A stretch of DNA of 64,000 nucleotides from positions 1-64,000 of the forward strand of contig JAIYDD010000042.1 of NCBI GenBank assembly GCA_027487675.1. Direction: 5' to 3'. Below the pieces are notes generated by a model that was given only the letters and a program-made list of their open reading frames with translations, was not told the origin of the DNA and made no database searches. A program made the position numbers and the translations under genes. Positions 54,501 to 61,592 of this stretch are shown in pieces (within the stretch, counting starts at the first letter, position 1; each line of letters opens with the position of its first letter). Source of the stretch: Acetobacteraceae bacterium (GTDB lineage Bacteria; Pseudomonadota; Alphaproteobacteria; Acetobacterales; Acetobacteraceae).

Positions 54501-55188
54501 GGAGGCGGTGAACGCGGTGAAGTCGGGCGGCGCGCGCGATGCCGCCGACGACCGCGACTGGACCCCGCAGATCAACCTCGGCCTGCCGGTGATGCTGCCC
54601 GAGGCCTATGTGCGCGACCTGCCCGTCCGCCTCGGCCTCTATCGCCGCATCGGCGGCTTGCAGACGGAGGCGGAGATCGAGGCGATGGCCGCCGAACTCG
54701 CCGACCGCTTCGGCCCGCTGCCGGCGGAGGCGGAGACGCTGCTGCAGGTGGTCTTCCTGAAGTCGCTCTGCCGCCTCTCGGGCGTCGAGAAGCTGGATGT
54801 CGGCCCGAAGGGCATCGTGCTCGGCTTCCGCGCCAACCGCTTCGCCAACCCGGGCGGGCTGGTGCAATGGGTGGCGGGGCAGGGGGGGCCAGGGGGAAAC
54901 CACGTGAAGCTGCGCCCCGACCACAAGCTCGCCTTCGCGCAGGAGATGCCCTACGAGGCGCGGATCCGCGAAGCCCGCAAGCTGCTGACCGCGCTGGCCG
55001 AGGTCGCCGCCGGCCGGGTGCCCGAGGCGCCGAGGGCGCCACCGCCCGCAGCCGGCAAGCCGGCAGCCGCCAAGCCCGGCCTGGCAGCGGCGAAGAAGAG
55101 CGTGTTCCGCCCTGCCAGCCTGCCGCCAGCGCCGAAAGGCGGCGCGACCAGCAAGCCGATCCCGCTGCCGGGGCGCTGGAAGCGCTGA
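51535..55188 (+). CDS. mfd: Transcription-repair coupling factor Mfd
   Basis: This 1217-residue translocase removes RNA polymerase stalled at DNA lesions and recruits UvrA. Order of parts: UvrB-like N-terminal region (VLRFPAWDCLPYDRVSPN, YSVRGGIVDLYP), RNA-polymerase-interacting domain (QGDLVVHQDHGIGRY), RecG-like helicase core with GDVGFGKTEVA near residue 637, DEEQHFG near 735, TATPIPRTL and QLRGRVGRG, and a C-terminal TRCF domain (DLPVRLGLYRRI). An Ala/Lys/Pro-rich tail is added at the end. ATG 51535 lies within sdhE; GTG 51547 is an alternative. Confidence 0.95.
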   Translation: MVPRVSLGLAVHGAPEGFDALLLSRRRAETRGAVLHVCRDDARMARMAEALSFFAPNFEVLRFPAWDCLPYDRVSPNPEIVAERVATLTRLAEPGGAPRILLATVNALVQKVPPRAAFSGATLSLKRGGRQDPQKLAEFLEANGYHRTGTVMEHGEYSVRGGIVDLYPAGEPDPVRLDLFGDEIEDLRRFDTATQRSGERVERLTLRPVGEMFLDPASISRFRTGYRDLFGPAAAEDPLYVSISAGRKHPGMEHWAGLFHEKMETLLDHLGGDVTVSFDNQSEEALSVRLEMVVDHYEARRAPARDGELPYRPAPPASLYLDLDEWAGMLESARVFRFIPFAPPEEEGVLDAGGRPGRLFTDVRAEGRNVFAAFGEHAKAMAARGHRPLLCAWTRGSRERLANLLRENGVACEPVEDFLQLGRLPVGVVGLGVFGLERGFVAPGGTQGEASDGVVATGEQDLLGERIARPPRKRRRADQFIADATEIAQGDLVVHQDHGIGRYDGLETIEVSGAPHECLRLVYDGGDKLFLPVENIEVLSRFGSEQAGVALDKLGGGSWQARKAKAKSRIADMAAALIRVAAERATRQAVAAIPPEGAWDEFCARFPFAETDDQQRAIADVLEDLSAGRPMDRLVCGDVGFGKTEVALRAAFCVAMSGSQVAVVVPTTLLSRQHFRTFSARFEGLPIRVAQLSRMVTAKEAQAVRDGLKDGTINIVVGTHALLAKGVEFADLGLVIVDEEQHFGVAHKERLKQFKADVHVLTLTATPIPRTLQLALTGVREMSVIATPPVDRLAVRTFIMPWDGVVIREAIQRERFRGGQVFCVVPRLEDLPKVRERLAEIVPEARVTEAHGRLSPTDLERVMTEFGEQKHDILLSTNIVESGLDMPAVNTLLIHRADMFGLAQLYQLRGRVGRGKQRGYAYLTWPQTHRLSAAAEKRLEVMQTLDNLGAGFTLASHDLDIRGAGNLLGDEQSGHIREVGIELYQQMLEEAVNAVKSGGARDAADDRDWTPQINLGLPVMLPEAYVRDLPVRLGLYRRIGGLQTEAEIEAMAAELADRFGPLPAEAETLLQVVFLKSLCRLSGVEKLDVGPKGIVLGFRANRFANPGGLVQWVAGQGGPGGNHVKLRPDHKLAFAQEMPYEARIREARKLLTALAEVAAGRVPEAPRAPPPAAGKPAAAKPGLAAAKKSVFRPASLPPAPKGGATSKPIPLPGRWKR

Positions 55189-55213
55189 GCACCTCCGCGC
55201 CCCGGCGCCGGCG

Positions 55214-57436
55214 TCAGGACAGCGGCACGATCAGCCCCCAGTCGCGATCGCCGCAGCACAGCAGCCCGGCATCCTCGAAGCGGTGCGGGCCTTCGCCCAC
55301 CCGGTCATAGGCGCCGAAGGTGTCGTGCGGGTGGACCTCGACCTGCGCCTGGGTCAGCAGCGCGTTCAGCACCAGCACCGCGCCCAGCTCGTCCAGGTGG
55401 TGCGCGCCGCCATTCCGACCCTGGTCGGAATAGAGGCGGATGCGCGTGTCGTCGGCGGCGCCGTCGCCATCGGCATCCACCCCCGCGATCACCTGCGCGC
55501 GCACCGTATGCCCCATGATCTCGATGCGGTCGCCGGCGGCCCAGTCGAAGTCGGTGATCACATCCGTGCCGATGCCGTCCACCCAATGGTCGTGCCAGCC
55601 GTCGTTCTCGCCGGTCACGCCGTTCCAGTCGATGCGGCCGGTCCAGTCGGCATGCGCCTCGACGATGTCGTAGGGGGCGTTCACCACCACCTCGAACATG
55701 AAGAGATCGGCGCCGAGGCCGCCGGTCAGCGTGTCGTTGGCAGCGAAGTTGTCGTCGAAGGTCCGCGGCGTGGAAGGCGAGCCGGCCACCACCGGCTCCC
55801 CGGCGTCGGAACGAGAGACGATCTCGTCATTCCCCGCGCCGCCATCCAGCCGGTCGGCGCCGAAGCCGCCGGCCAGCAGGTCGTCGCCATCGCCGCCATC
55901 GACGCTGTCGTTGCCGGCGCCGCCCCAGAGCACGTCGTCGCCGCCGGCGCCCGTGACGCTGTCATTGCCCTCGTTGCCCGCCACGCTGTCGTCGTTCCGC
56001 CCGCCATCCACGCGGTCGTGGCCCGCGCCGCCGAAGACCTGGTCGTCGCCGACGCCGCCCGTCAGCTCGTCATTGCCGGCGCCGCCGGACAGCTTGTCGT
56101 CGTCGCCGCCGCCATCCAGGCTGTCATTGGCGGCGCCGCCCAGCAGCAGGTCGTCGCCATTGTCGCCGAACAGCCGGTCCGCGCCCTCGCCGCCATCCAG
56201 GATGTCGTCGCCCTCGCCGCCGCGCGCGGTGTCGCCGCCGCCGCCGCCGAACAGGCTGTCCTCGTCGCGCGTGCCGAGCTGCGAATCCGCCCCTGCCCCG
56301 CCTTGGCGGAACGCGCCGGGCAGGTCGTGGGAGAAGCGCCAATCCCGGTTGTCGTCCTCGGTGCGGCCGGCATCCTCGAAGCGGTGCGGGCCCTCGCCCA
56401 GGCTGTCATAGGCGCCGTAGTTCTCATGCGGATGCACCATCACCTGCGCCGCGGTCAGCGAGGCGTTCAGCACCAGGATGGCGCCGAGCTCGTCCATGTG
56501 GTGCGCGCCGCCATTCGCCCCCTGGTCGGAGTAGAGCCGGATCCGCGTGTCGTCCGCCGCGCCGTCGCCATCGGCATCGACGCCCGCGATCACCTGCGCC
56601 TTGACGGTATGCCCCGCGATCTCGATGCGGTCGCCGGCGGCCCAGTTGAAGTCGGTGATCACGTCGGTGCCGATGCCGTCCAGCCAATGGTCGTGCAGCC
56701 CGTCATTCTCGCCGGTGACGCCGGGCCACCAGATGCGGCCCTCGGTGCTGGCGTAGGCTTCCGCGACATCCTCGGGGGCGTTCAGCACCAGCTCCCAGCG
56801 GAACAGGTCGGCGCCGGAGCCGCCGGTCAGCGTGTCGTCGGCGGCGAAGCTGTCGTTGGTCACGCGCGGCTCGCCCGGCGCCTGGGCGATCTCCGGCTCG
56901 CCGGCGTCGGAGCGGGAAAGCAGAAGGTCGTTGCCCATGCCGCCGCGCAGCAGGTCTTCGCCGAAGCCGCCGGCCAGGAAATCCTCGCCGTCATTGCCGT
57001 CGACCGTGTCGTTGCCGGCGCCGCCCCACACGGCGTCGTCGCCGCTCGCGCCCCGCAGCGAATCATGGCCGTCATTGCCGGCGATGCTGTCGTGGTTGCG
57101 ACCGCCATCCACCGTGTCGTTCCCGACCCCACCGAAGGCGAGGTCGTCGCCGACGCCGGCGGCGAGGGAATCATCCCCTTCCTCGCCATGCAGCCGGTCG
57201 TCATCGGCGCCGCCGCTGATCGAATCATGGCCGGCGCCGCCGAACAGCAGGTCGTTGCCGTTCATGCCGAGCAGCGTGTCGTTGCCGGCGCCGCCGAGCA
57301 GGCTGTCGTTGCCGAAATTGCCGTTGAGGCGGTCATCGCCGCCGGCGCCGAGGATCAGGTCGTCCTCCAGCAGGCCGCGCAGGGTTTCTGCCGCGTCGAG
57401 ACCCTGGAACTGCATCTGGAACTTGCGGAAGCGCAT
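55214..57436 (-). CDS. RTX (haemolysin-type Ca2+-binding) repeat protein, internally duplicated
   Basis: This 740-residue protein has two copies of the same module. Each module consists of several GGxGxDxxx calcium-binding nonapeptides (GGAGNDTLLGMNGND, GGAGHDSISGGADDD) and a ~170-residue domain containing ENDG...DHW.DGIGTDVITDF, AGDRIEI.GHTV, DADGDGAADDTRIRLYSDQG and a closing EGPHRFEDAG. RTX proteins are normally exported by type I secretion using an uncleaved C-terminal signal. No signal peptide and no type I exporter are seen nearby. The frame continues 83 codons upstream, but ATG 57436 follows AAGGACGGACAAGG. It is acidic and likely extracellular; activity unknown. Confidence 0.85.
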   Translation of the reverse strand: MRFRKFQMQFQGLDAAETLRGLLEDDLILGAGGDDRLNGNFGNDSLLGGAGNDTLLGMNGNDLLFGGAGHDSISGGADDDRLHGEEGDDSLAAGVGDDLAFGGVGNDTVDGGRNHDSIAGNDGHDSLRGASGDDAVWGGAGNDTVDGNDGEDFLAGGFGEDLLRGGMGNDLLLSRSDAGEPEIAQAPGEPRVTNDSFAADDTLTGGSGADLFRWELVLNAPEDVAEAYASTEGRIWWPGVTGENDGLHDHWLDGIGTDVITDFNWAAGDRIEIAGHTVKAQVIAGVDADGDGAADDTRIRLYSDQGANGGAHHMDELGAILVLNASLTAAQVMVHPHENYGAYDSLGEGPHRFEDAGRTEDDNRDWRFSHDLPGAFRQGGAGADSQLGTRDEDSLFGGGGGDTARGGEGDDILDGGEGADRLFGDNGDDLLLGGAANDSLDGGGDDDKLSGGAGNDELTGGVGDDQVFGGAGHDRVDGGRNDDSVAGNEGNDSVTGAGGDDVLWGGAGNDSVDGGDGDDLLAGGFGADRLDGGAGNDEIVSRSDAGEPVVAGSPSTPRTFDDNFAANDTLTGGLGADLFMFEVVVNAPYDIVEAHADWTGRIDWNGVTGENDGWHDHWVDGIGTDVITDFDWAAGDRIEIMGHTVRAQVIAGVDADGDGAADDTRIRLYSDQGRNGGAHHLDELGAVLVLNALLTQAQVEVHPHDTFGAYDRVGEGPHRFEDAGLLCCGDRDWGLIVPLS

Positions 57437-57726
57437 GGCCTTGTCCGTCCTTGGCAGAACCGGTGTGGTTCGCCCGGGGATCTCAACCTCCGCGTGCAGA
57501 ATCCGCACGTATCCAGTTGCTGCGCGAGAGATATCGTTTGGATAAGCCGCTTTGGGTTGCAGGGCGGCAATGTCGAGGCCAGGCTGTCGCGGAATGCCCG
57601 CGGCGCGGCGGGCCGGCGGCCGCGGCGCGTCCCTTCCGCCGGTGCCCCGACTCGCCCGCCGGGCGGCCCGGGCAGCTTCCGGCACGCTGGACGCGCCGGC
57701 GCCCGGCGGTCAGCCGGCGCGACCCT

Positions 57727-58386
57727 TCACCCTTCGACCAGCGCCACATCCAGCAGGCGTTCCAGCACCTCCGGCTCCTGCGCGCCGGCGATGGCGTGGC
57801 GGCCCTGCACGACGAAGCAGGGCACGCCGTTGATGCCGAGCCGATGCGCGCGGAGGTTGTCGGCATGCACCGACTCCGCCTCCTGCGGGCCGCCCAGCAC
57901 GCGCTTCGCATGCATCCCGTCGAGGCCCAGCGCCTCCGCCACCGAGACCAGCACGGAAAGGTCGCCGATATCGGCGCCGTCCCGGAAATAGGCCTCGAAC
58001 AGCGCCTGCACGGCGGCATCTGCCGCGCCATGCCGGGCCGCCAGCCGCACCAGCCGGTGCGCGTCGACCGAGGGCGGCACGCGGCGGATGCGGTCGAAGT
58101 TGAAGCGCAGCCCTTCCGCCCGCCCGAGCTCGGCGATGGTGCCGTGCAGGCGCCGCGCCCGGTCCTCGCCGCCGAACTTGCGCAGCAGGTAGTCGTGGCG
58201 CGGCACGCCGCCCGGCGCGATGTCCGGGTTCAGCAGGAAGGGCCGCCAGGCGATGTCCGAGCCGATGTCGGGCCGCGACGCCAGGGTGCGCCGCAACCTG
58301 TGCGTGCCGAGGTAGCACCAGGGGCAGACCAGGTCGAAGACGACCTCGATCTGCAGCCGGGCGCGGGGCGGGGCGAGGATGTTCAC
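57727..58386 (-). CDS. DsbA-family (FrnE-like) thioredoxin-fold oxidoreductase
   Basis: This 219-residue cytoplasmic thioredoxin-fold protein carries the active site CPWC at residues 21-24 (VFDLVCPWCYLGTHRL). It also has the family's C-terminal INGVPCFVVQGRHAIAGAQEPEVL with the cis-Pro. It belongs to the FrnE/HCCA-isomerase-like DsbA subgroup and lacks a signal peptide. Possible roles are disulfide reduction under oxidative stress or a 2-hydroxychromene-2-carboxylate isomerase-like reaction; the CPWC motif favours redox activity. Confidence 0.88.
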   Translation of the reverse strand: MNILAPPRARLQIEVVFDLVCPWCYLGTHRLRRTLASRPDIGSDIAWRPFLLNPDIAPGGVPRHDYLLRKFGGEDRARRLHGTIAELGRAEGLRFNFDRIRRVPPSVDAHRLVRLAARHGAADAAVQALFEAYFRDGADIGDLSVLVSVAEALGLDGMHAKRVLGGPQEAESVHADNLRAHRLGINGVPCFVVQGRHAIAGAQEPEVLERLLDVALVEG

Positions 58387-58429
58387 GGGGCGAGGATAGC
58401 ACCGGCCGCGCGGGGCGGGCAGCCTTCGC

Positions 58430-58861
58430 TCATGCCGCCGGGCCCGGGCCGGCCTCGGCGGCCGCGGCGATCATGGTCGCGGCGAGCACGCCATAGGCGG
58501 CCGCCCAGGCGCCGATGACCTCCTCCGTCGCGGCCTCGCCGAGGCCGGCGCGCAGCGTGTCCAGCAGCGCGGCGCCCACCGTGTCGTAATGAGGGGGCTG
58601 CACGCCATAGCCGGCATGGCGGCGGCCGAGATCGGCCACCGCCGGCAGCAGCGCCTCCGGCCGGCGGAGGTTGGCGACGACATGGCCGAGGGCGGCCATC
58701 AGCTTGTGCCCCTGCGCCTGCATGTCGGCCTGCGCGAACAGCGGGCGCAGCGCCGGGTCGCGCTCGAACAGCCTGGCGTAGAAGATGCCGGCCGCCGGTT
58801 CGGCGATGGGCACGACGAGGCGGAAGCTGTCCTCGACGAGGGCGGTCTGTTCGGGCGTCAT
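58430..58861 (-). CDS. Single-domain globin
   Basis: This 143-residue haem protein has the globin helices: B/C region FYARLFERDPALRPLFAQ with the CD1 Phe, E helix QGHKLMAALGHVVANL, and the proximal His in DLGRRHAGYGVQPPHYDTVG. It resembles the globin module of flavohaemoglobins and neuroglobin-like bacterial globins without a reductase domain. NO or O2 handling is likely but not shown. ATG 58861 begins MTPEQTALVEDSF, the typical start; the frame upstream carries no similarity. Confidence 0.88.
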   Translation of the reverse strand: MTPEQTALVEDSFRLVVPIAEPAAGIFYARLFERDPALRPLFAQADMQAQGHKLMAALGHVVANLRRPEALLPAVADLGRRHAGYGVQPPHYDTVGAALLDTLRAGLGEAATEEVIGAWAAAYGVLAATMIAAAAEAGPGPAA

Positions 58862-58961
58862 GGCGATGTCCCCTTGCGCGCCGGCAAGCATACCTGCGGG
58901 ACGTTCCGGCCGTGTGTCTTTTCGCGCGCGTGCCTGTCGCGCCCGTTCCGCGGCGCGGCGG

Positions 58962-59129
58962 CTACCAGCGCGGCAGAGGGTCGTAGGGGACGATCCTGGG
59001 CGCGGGCTCAATGGCGGCGCGCACCACGACCGCGGCCCCGCCCGCCGCCGCGGCGACGGTCAGGACGAGCAGCGCGAGCAGCCGCAGGCCGCGACGTGTC
59101 CTGGGGGTGGAAGAGGGCGGCGCCGTCAT
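58962..59129 (-). CDS. Small single-pass membrane protein, hypothetical
   Basis: This 55-residue protein has a basic N-terminus (PRTRRGLRLL), one hydrophobic helix (LALLVLTVAAAAGGAAVVV) and a short Pro-rich tail ending PYDPLPRW. It is not recognised as a known family. The ATG at 59129 lies just beside the decayed integrase end. It has a weak upstream GGAAA, so confidence is moderate. Confidence 0.45.
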   Translation of the reverse strand: MTAPPSSTPRTRRGLRLLALLVLTVAAAAGGAAVVVRAAIEPAPRIVPYDPLPRW

Positions 59130-59989
59130 GATCGTTTCCAATAGACCAACACGGCCCGGCTGCGAAGATGGGTTGTGAAGCTCTGCCTGCCGCGCAACCG
59201 TGGTGTTGCAGGATCGCGACGGCGAAGCCGGGTGGCTGTGGGTGGGGGGCGACGCTCCCGCAGAGGATCGCCAGGCGGCCCGGTCTTGGCATCTCCGGCG
59301 CGTACCTGAAGCCATGCGGCCGGCTTGCTGTCCAGATGCACGTCCGACCACCGCTGCGCCAGCGCCTCGCCCAGCCGCAGGCCGGTCCAGAACATGACCT
59401 CGACGAGGTCCGCCGTGGTGCGGGAGCCCTCGGCCTTACGGAGCAGGGCGGCGGTGGCCTTGATCTCCTCCGGGGAGAGGATCGTCTCGCGCCCCGGGTT
59501 CTCCTTGTTCCGCTTCGGGAAGCGCGGCGGCTGCCACTCCCCGCCCGAGGCGTCCGAGACGGCGCGCATCAAGGCCCCGAGGGTGCTGACCTTGCGGTTG
59601 ATGGTCGGCCCGTCGTTGCCGCGCGCGGACAGGTCAGCCTGCCACTCCATGATCCGCCGGGTGGTGATCGTCTCGACCACCGTGTCGGCGCCCAGGTCGG
59701 CCAGGACCAGGCGGGCGCGGGCCTGCGCCTTGGCGAGCGCCTTCGGCTTGCTCTCGGCCCAGCGGGTGCGGGCGGTGAGGGACAGGGCGGCCTCCAGGGT
59801 GATCCCTTTGGGCGCCTCGGGTGCCGGCGTCCCGTCCACTGCGGGCGGTCGTTTGCCCGCCTGGAGGGCGGCCAGGGCGGTATCGTGCCAGTCCTGGGCA
59901 AGCTCCCTCGTGGGGAAGGATTGGGCGTGGCGCTGGCCCCGGAAGGACACCCGGGCCAGCCACGACGACCCTCGCGGGGTCACGCTCAT
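59126..59989 (-). pseudogene. Truncated tyrosine-recombinase (phage integrase) gene
   Basis: The N-terminus reads SWLARVSFRGQRHAQSFPTRELAQDW, a typical arm-binding AP2-like domain. A core-binding domain follows (~70-160), then the start of the catalytic domain with the first catalytic Arg in MFWTGLRLGEALAQRWSDV. Similarity ends near residue 235. The remaining ~50 residues (GPPGDPLRERRPPP...) are unlike integrases, and the HxxR and Tyr nucleophile motifs are missing. The gene is therefore 3'-truncated and cannot be an active recombinase. It is preceded by one base, then the MarR-type gene. Confidence 0.8.
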
Positions 59990-59990
59990 C

Positions 59991-60344
59991 TCAGCCTTCG
60001 ATGTGCTTGGCGGCTCGGGCGACCAGCGCCCGGCCCTTGGGGGTCAACCGCACGAGCTTCTGCCGGCGGTCCTGGGGGTTCTCCCACGACTCCAGCAGGC
60101 CGAGGCCCTCGGTCACTTGACCCGCCCCGTTGCGGTAGCCGGTAGTCCCGAGAACCCCGACGTTGCGGGACATGGCGCTGCTCCCAACGCCAATGTCGCG
60201 CTGTAGGTCGGCCATCGTGACCTCCCCTTCCGCCGCAACGGTCAGCAGGACGAGGAGGGTCTGCGCCTCAACTTCCTTGTTGATCCCATCACGCAGGGCG
60301 TTGATCGCCGCCCTCAGGCTCCCGGCGGTCGCGTTCGCCGCCAT
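59991..60344 (-). CDS. MarR-type winged-helix regulator of the integrated element
   Basis: This 117-residue DNA-binding protein has a winged helix: TLLVLLTVAAEGEVTMADLQRD, the recognition helix region GVGSSAMSRNVGVLG, and the wing DRRQKLVRLTPKGRALV. It lies 1 nt upstream of the integrase remnant on the same strand, so the two were probably co-transcribed. This suggests a regulator of the mobile element. The effector is unknown. Confidence 0.8.
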   Translation of the reverse strand: MAANATAGSLRAAINALRDGINKEVEAQTLLVLLTVAAEGEVTMADLQRDIGVGSSAMSRNVGVLGTTGYRNGAGQVTEGLGLLESWENPQDRRQKLVRLTPKGRALVARAAKHIEG

Positions 60345-60519
60345 CAGTCCATCCTCCTTGCTGCGGCATCCATTTCAGGATGCACTCCCACCCGAGCCAC
60401 CACACCCAGGAGGACTTGCCGACCGGGTCGCCGCCAACAGCGCCCTTGGGGAGCAAGTCCCCTGTGAAGGGATAGTTACGCTGAAGGGAAACTTCAAGTC
60501 GTCCAATCTTGAAGAACAT
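60289..60519 (-). CDS. Small phage-like hypothetical protein
   Basis: A 76-residue frame begins MFFKIGRLEVSLQRNYPF and contains the Trp-rich stretch SSWVWWLGWECILKW, ending in a basic/acidic tail. It has an AGAGG ribosome-binding site 7 nt upstream and lies in DNA of lower G+C than its surroundings. Its 3' end overlaps the start of the MarR-type gene by 56 bp. No family is recognised. The aromatic composition, unlike the Arg/Ala shadows elsewhere, is the main argument that it is real. Confidence 0.45.
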   Translation of the reverse strand: MFFKIGRLEVSLQRNYPFTGDLLPKGAVGGDPVGKSSWVWWLGWECILKWMPQQGGWTDGGERDRREPEGGDQRPA

Positions 60520-60882
60520 GGAATGACCTCTGCGGCATCCTGCCGCCTGCTGGAGGCTTCCTGGGCACAACCGCCCGGGGAGGAGCGTAGAGTCCCACAC
60601 CAGCCCCAGGTTGCGACAGGCTGGTATACGAAATGACCTGCTGGAATCGATCAGTTGTGCGGTTGTGCGGCTTCTCTGCCACAGTCTGCGAAGATCGCCA
60701 GCACGCCACTAAGGCGGCGGTGCGGCGGTAGGGTGGTGGCGGCCGGGCAACCAAGGCGCGAGCCCTGGAAGTCGCACCCCCGCCGCCTGCTCCCCAAGGA
60801 GCAACCCCAGGCTACCCTGACGGGCTGGCCCTTGCCATGCCCCCCGGCCGCCCGAAGGCGCACCGGGAGGCGGACGCAAGGG
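60520..60882. other. Non-coding stretch inside the decayed element
   Basis: The region between the small phage-like ORF and the frameshifted fragment is less GC-rich than the chromosome and contains no supported gene. Two minus-strand frames cross it (60494-60754 and 60651-60863) without recognisable features or good ribosome-binding sites. Confidence 0.4.
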
Positions 60883-61177
60883 TTAGGCGCCGAGGCGGAT
60901 CAGCGTCTCGTTCAGCCAGGGCGCCGGGTAGCAGCGGGCCTTGTCGAAGCCCTTGGCCTGCTCGGCCTTGCTGCTCTCGACCCACAGCTTCGGGATGGCC
61001 CGGTTGGGCGAGGGGCTCGACGCAGGCCAGCAGCATCCGGCTGCCGTAGCTCGTCTCGTCCTCGCGGCCAGCCTGCCGGGCGGCCTCGACCTGTTCCCGA
61101 TACCGGGCGACCCCGGCAGTCAGCATCTCCTCCTCCAGCAGCTTCTGCCGCTGGATGTCCTCGGGAGTGATCGGCAT
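60883..61177 (-). pseudogene. Frameshifted fragment resembling a T7-like phage RNA polymerase N-terminus
   Basis: A strong AAGGAGG ribosome-binding site 5 nt before ATG 61177 starts MPITPEDIQRQKLLEEEM, followed by AGVARYREQVEAARQAGRED and ETSYGSRMLLACVEPLA. Around 61015-61030 the frame shifts: the same strand continues in another frame as RAIPKLWVESSKAEQAKGFD and PAPWLNETLIRLGA to TAA at 60883-60885. The first half resembles the N-terminal domain of single-subunit phage RNA polymerases (GVARYR..V..A...GRE, YG..LL..VEPLA). The identification is tentative. The catalytic domains are absent. Confidence 0.5.
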
Positions 61178-61191
61178 AGGTGCCTCCTTGA

Positions 61192-61285
61192 TGTCCCCTT
61201 GAGGGGACCCTTCGGCGGGAGCCTGTGGGATGGTAAGGGAAAACCCCCCCCCTTGGCCCTGGCCTGCTGGGATTGTCCCCTTGAG
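61192..61285 (-). repeat. Repeated CTCAAGGGGACA boxes upstream of the phage-like fragment
   Basis: On the minus strand the 12-mer CTCAAGGGGACA occurs at 61285-61274 and again at 61203-61192, just before the ribosome-binding site. The promoter-proximal copy also forms a GTCCCC-TTGA-GGGGAC hairpin (61193-61208). A run of nine C's lies between them. They may be operator or phage promoter elements. Confidence 0.4.
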
Positions 61286-61397
61286 AAAGCGGCCGCCACG
61301 AACGACAACGGGCCGCGCGCTTGGCGGCCGGCTGATGTGGCTCCGACGAGGGGAAGCTCCCCTAGGGCTCTAGCTGGAAAACCCTAGGTAAATCAGG

Positions 61398-61483
61398 CGG
61401 ATGGGGTGGGATTCGAACCCACGAGGGGGGAAACCCCTGACGGTTTTCAAGACCGCTGCCTTAAACCGCTCGGCCACCCATCC
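61398..61483 (-). tRNA. tRNA-Ser (anticodon UGA)
   Basis: Acceptor GGATGGG (from 61483) pairs with CCCATCC. The anticodon arm GCGGT...ACCGT contains TGA, a long variable arm is present, and the T arm TGGGTTCGAATCCCA is intact. The discriminator is G at 61398 and CCA is not encoded. Its 3' end faces the decayed integrative element at 59.1-61.4 kb, a common phage attachment target. Confidence 0.95.
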
Positions 61484-61592
61484 TGGCGCTGCGCGATCTG
61501 GCGGCGCGCGCGCGGCCATGTCAATGCGCACGCAAGGCCCGACCCCGGCGGCCTTGTTGCGCCGCACCCGCCCGCCGTGGCATCCACCGCGC

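Noticed and set aside
50500-54924. Minus-strand open frame of about 1470 codons opposite mfd
   Set aside because: The plus strand encodes an unmistakable full-length Mfd. The antisense frame stays open only because of third-position GC bias, and its end merges in frame with part of recG.
55700-57300. Dense short repeats considered as a possible CRISPR array
   Set aside because: They are degenerate 27-bp coding repeats for RTX nonapeptides in one continuous frame, with no unique spacers. No cas genes are present.
59100-59300. A duplicated tRNA-Ser 3' end (attachment site) at the far side of the integrative element
   Set aside because: No copy of the tRNA 3' sequence was found by reading this region. 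The left end seems deleted together with the integrase C-terminus.
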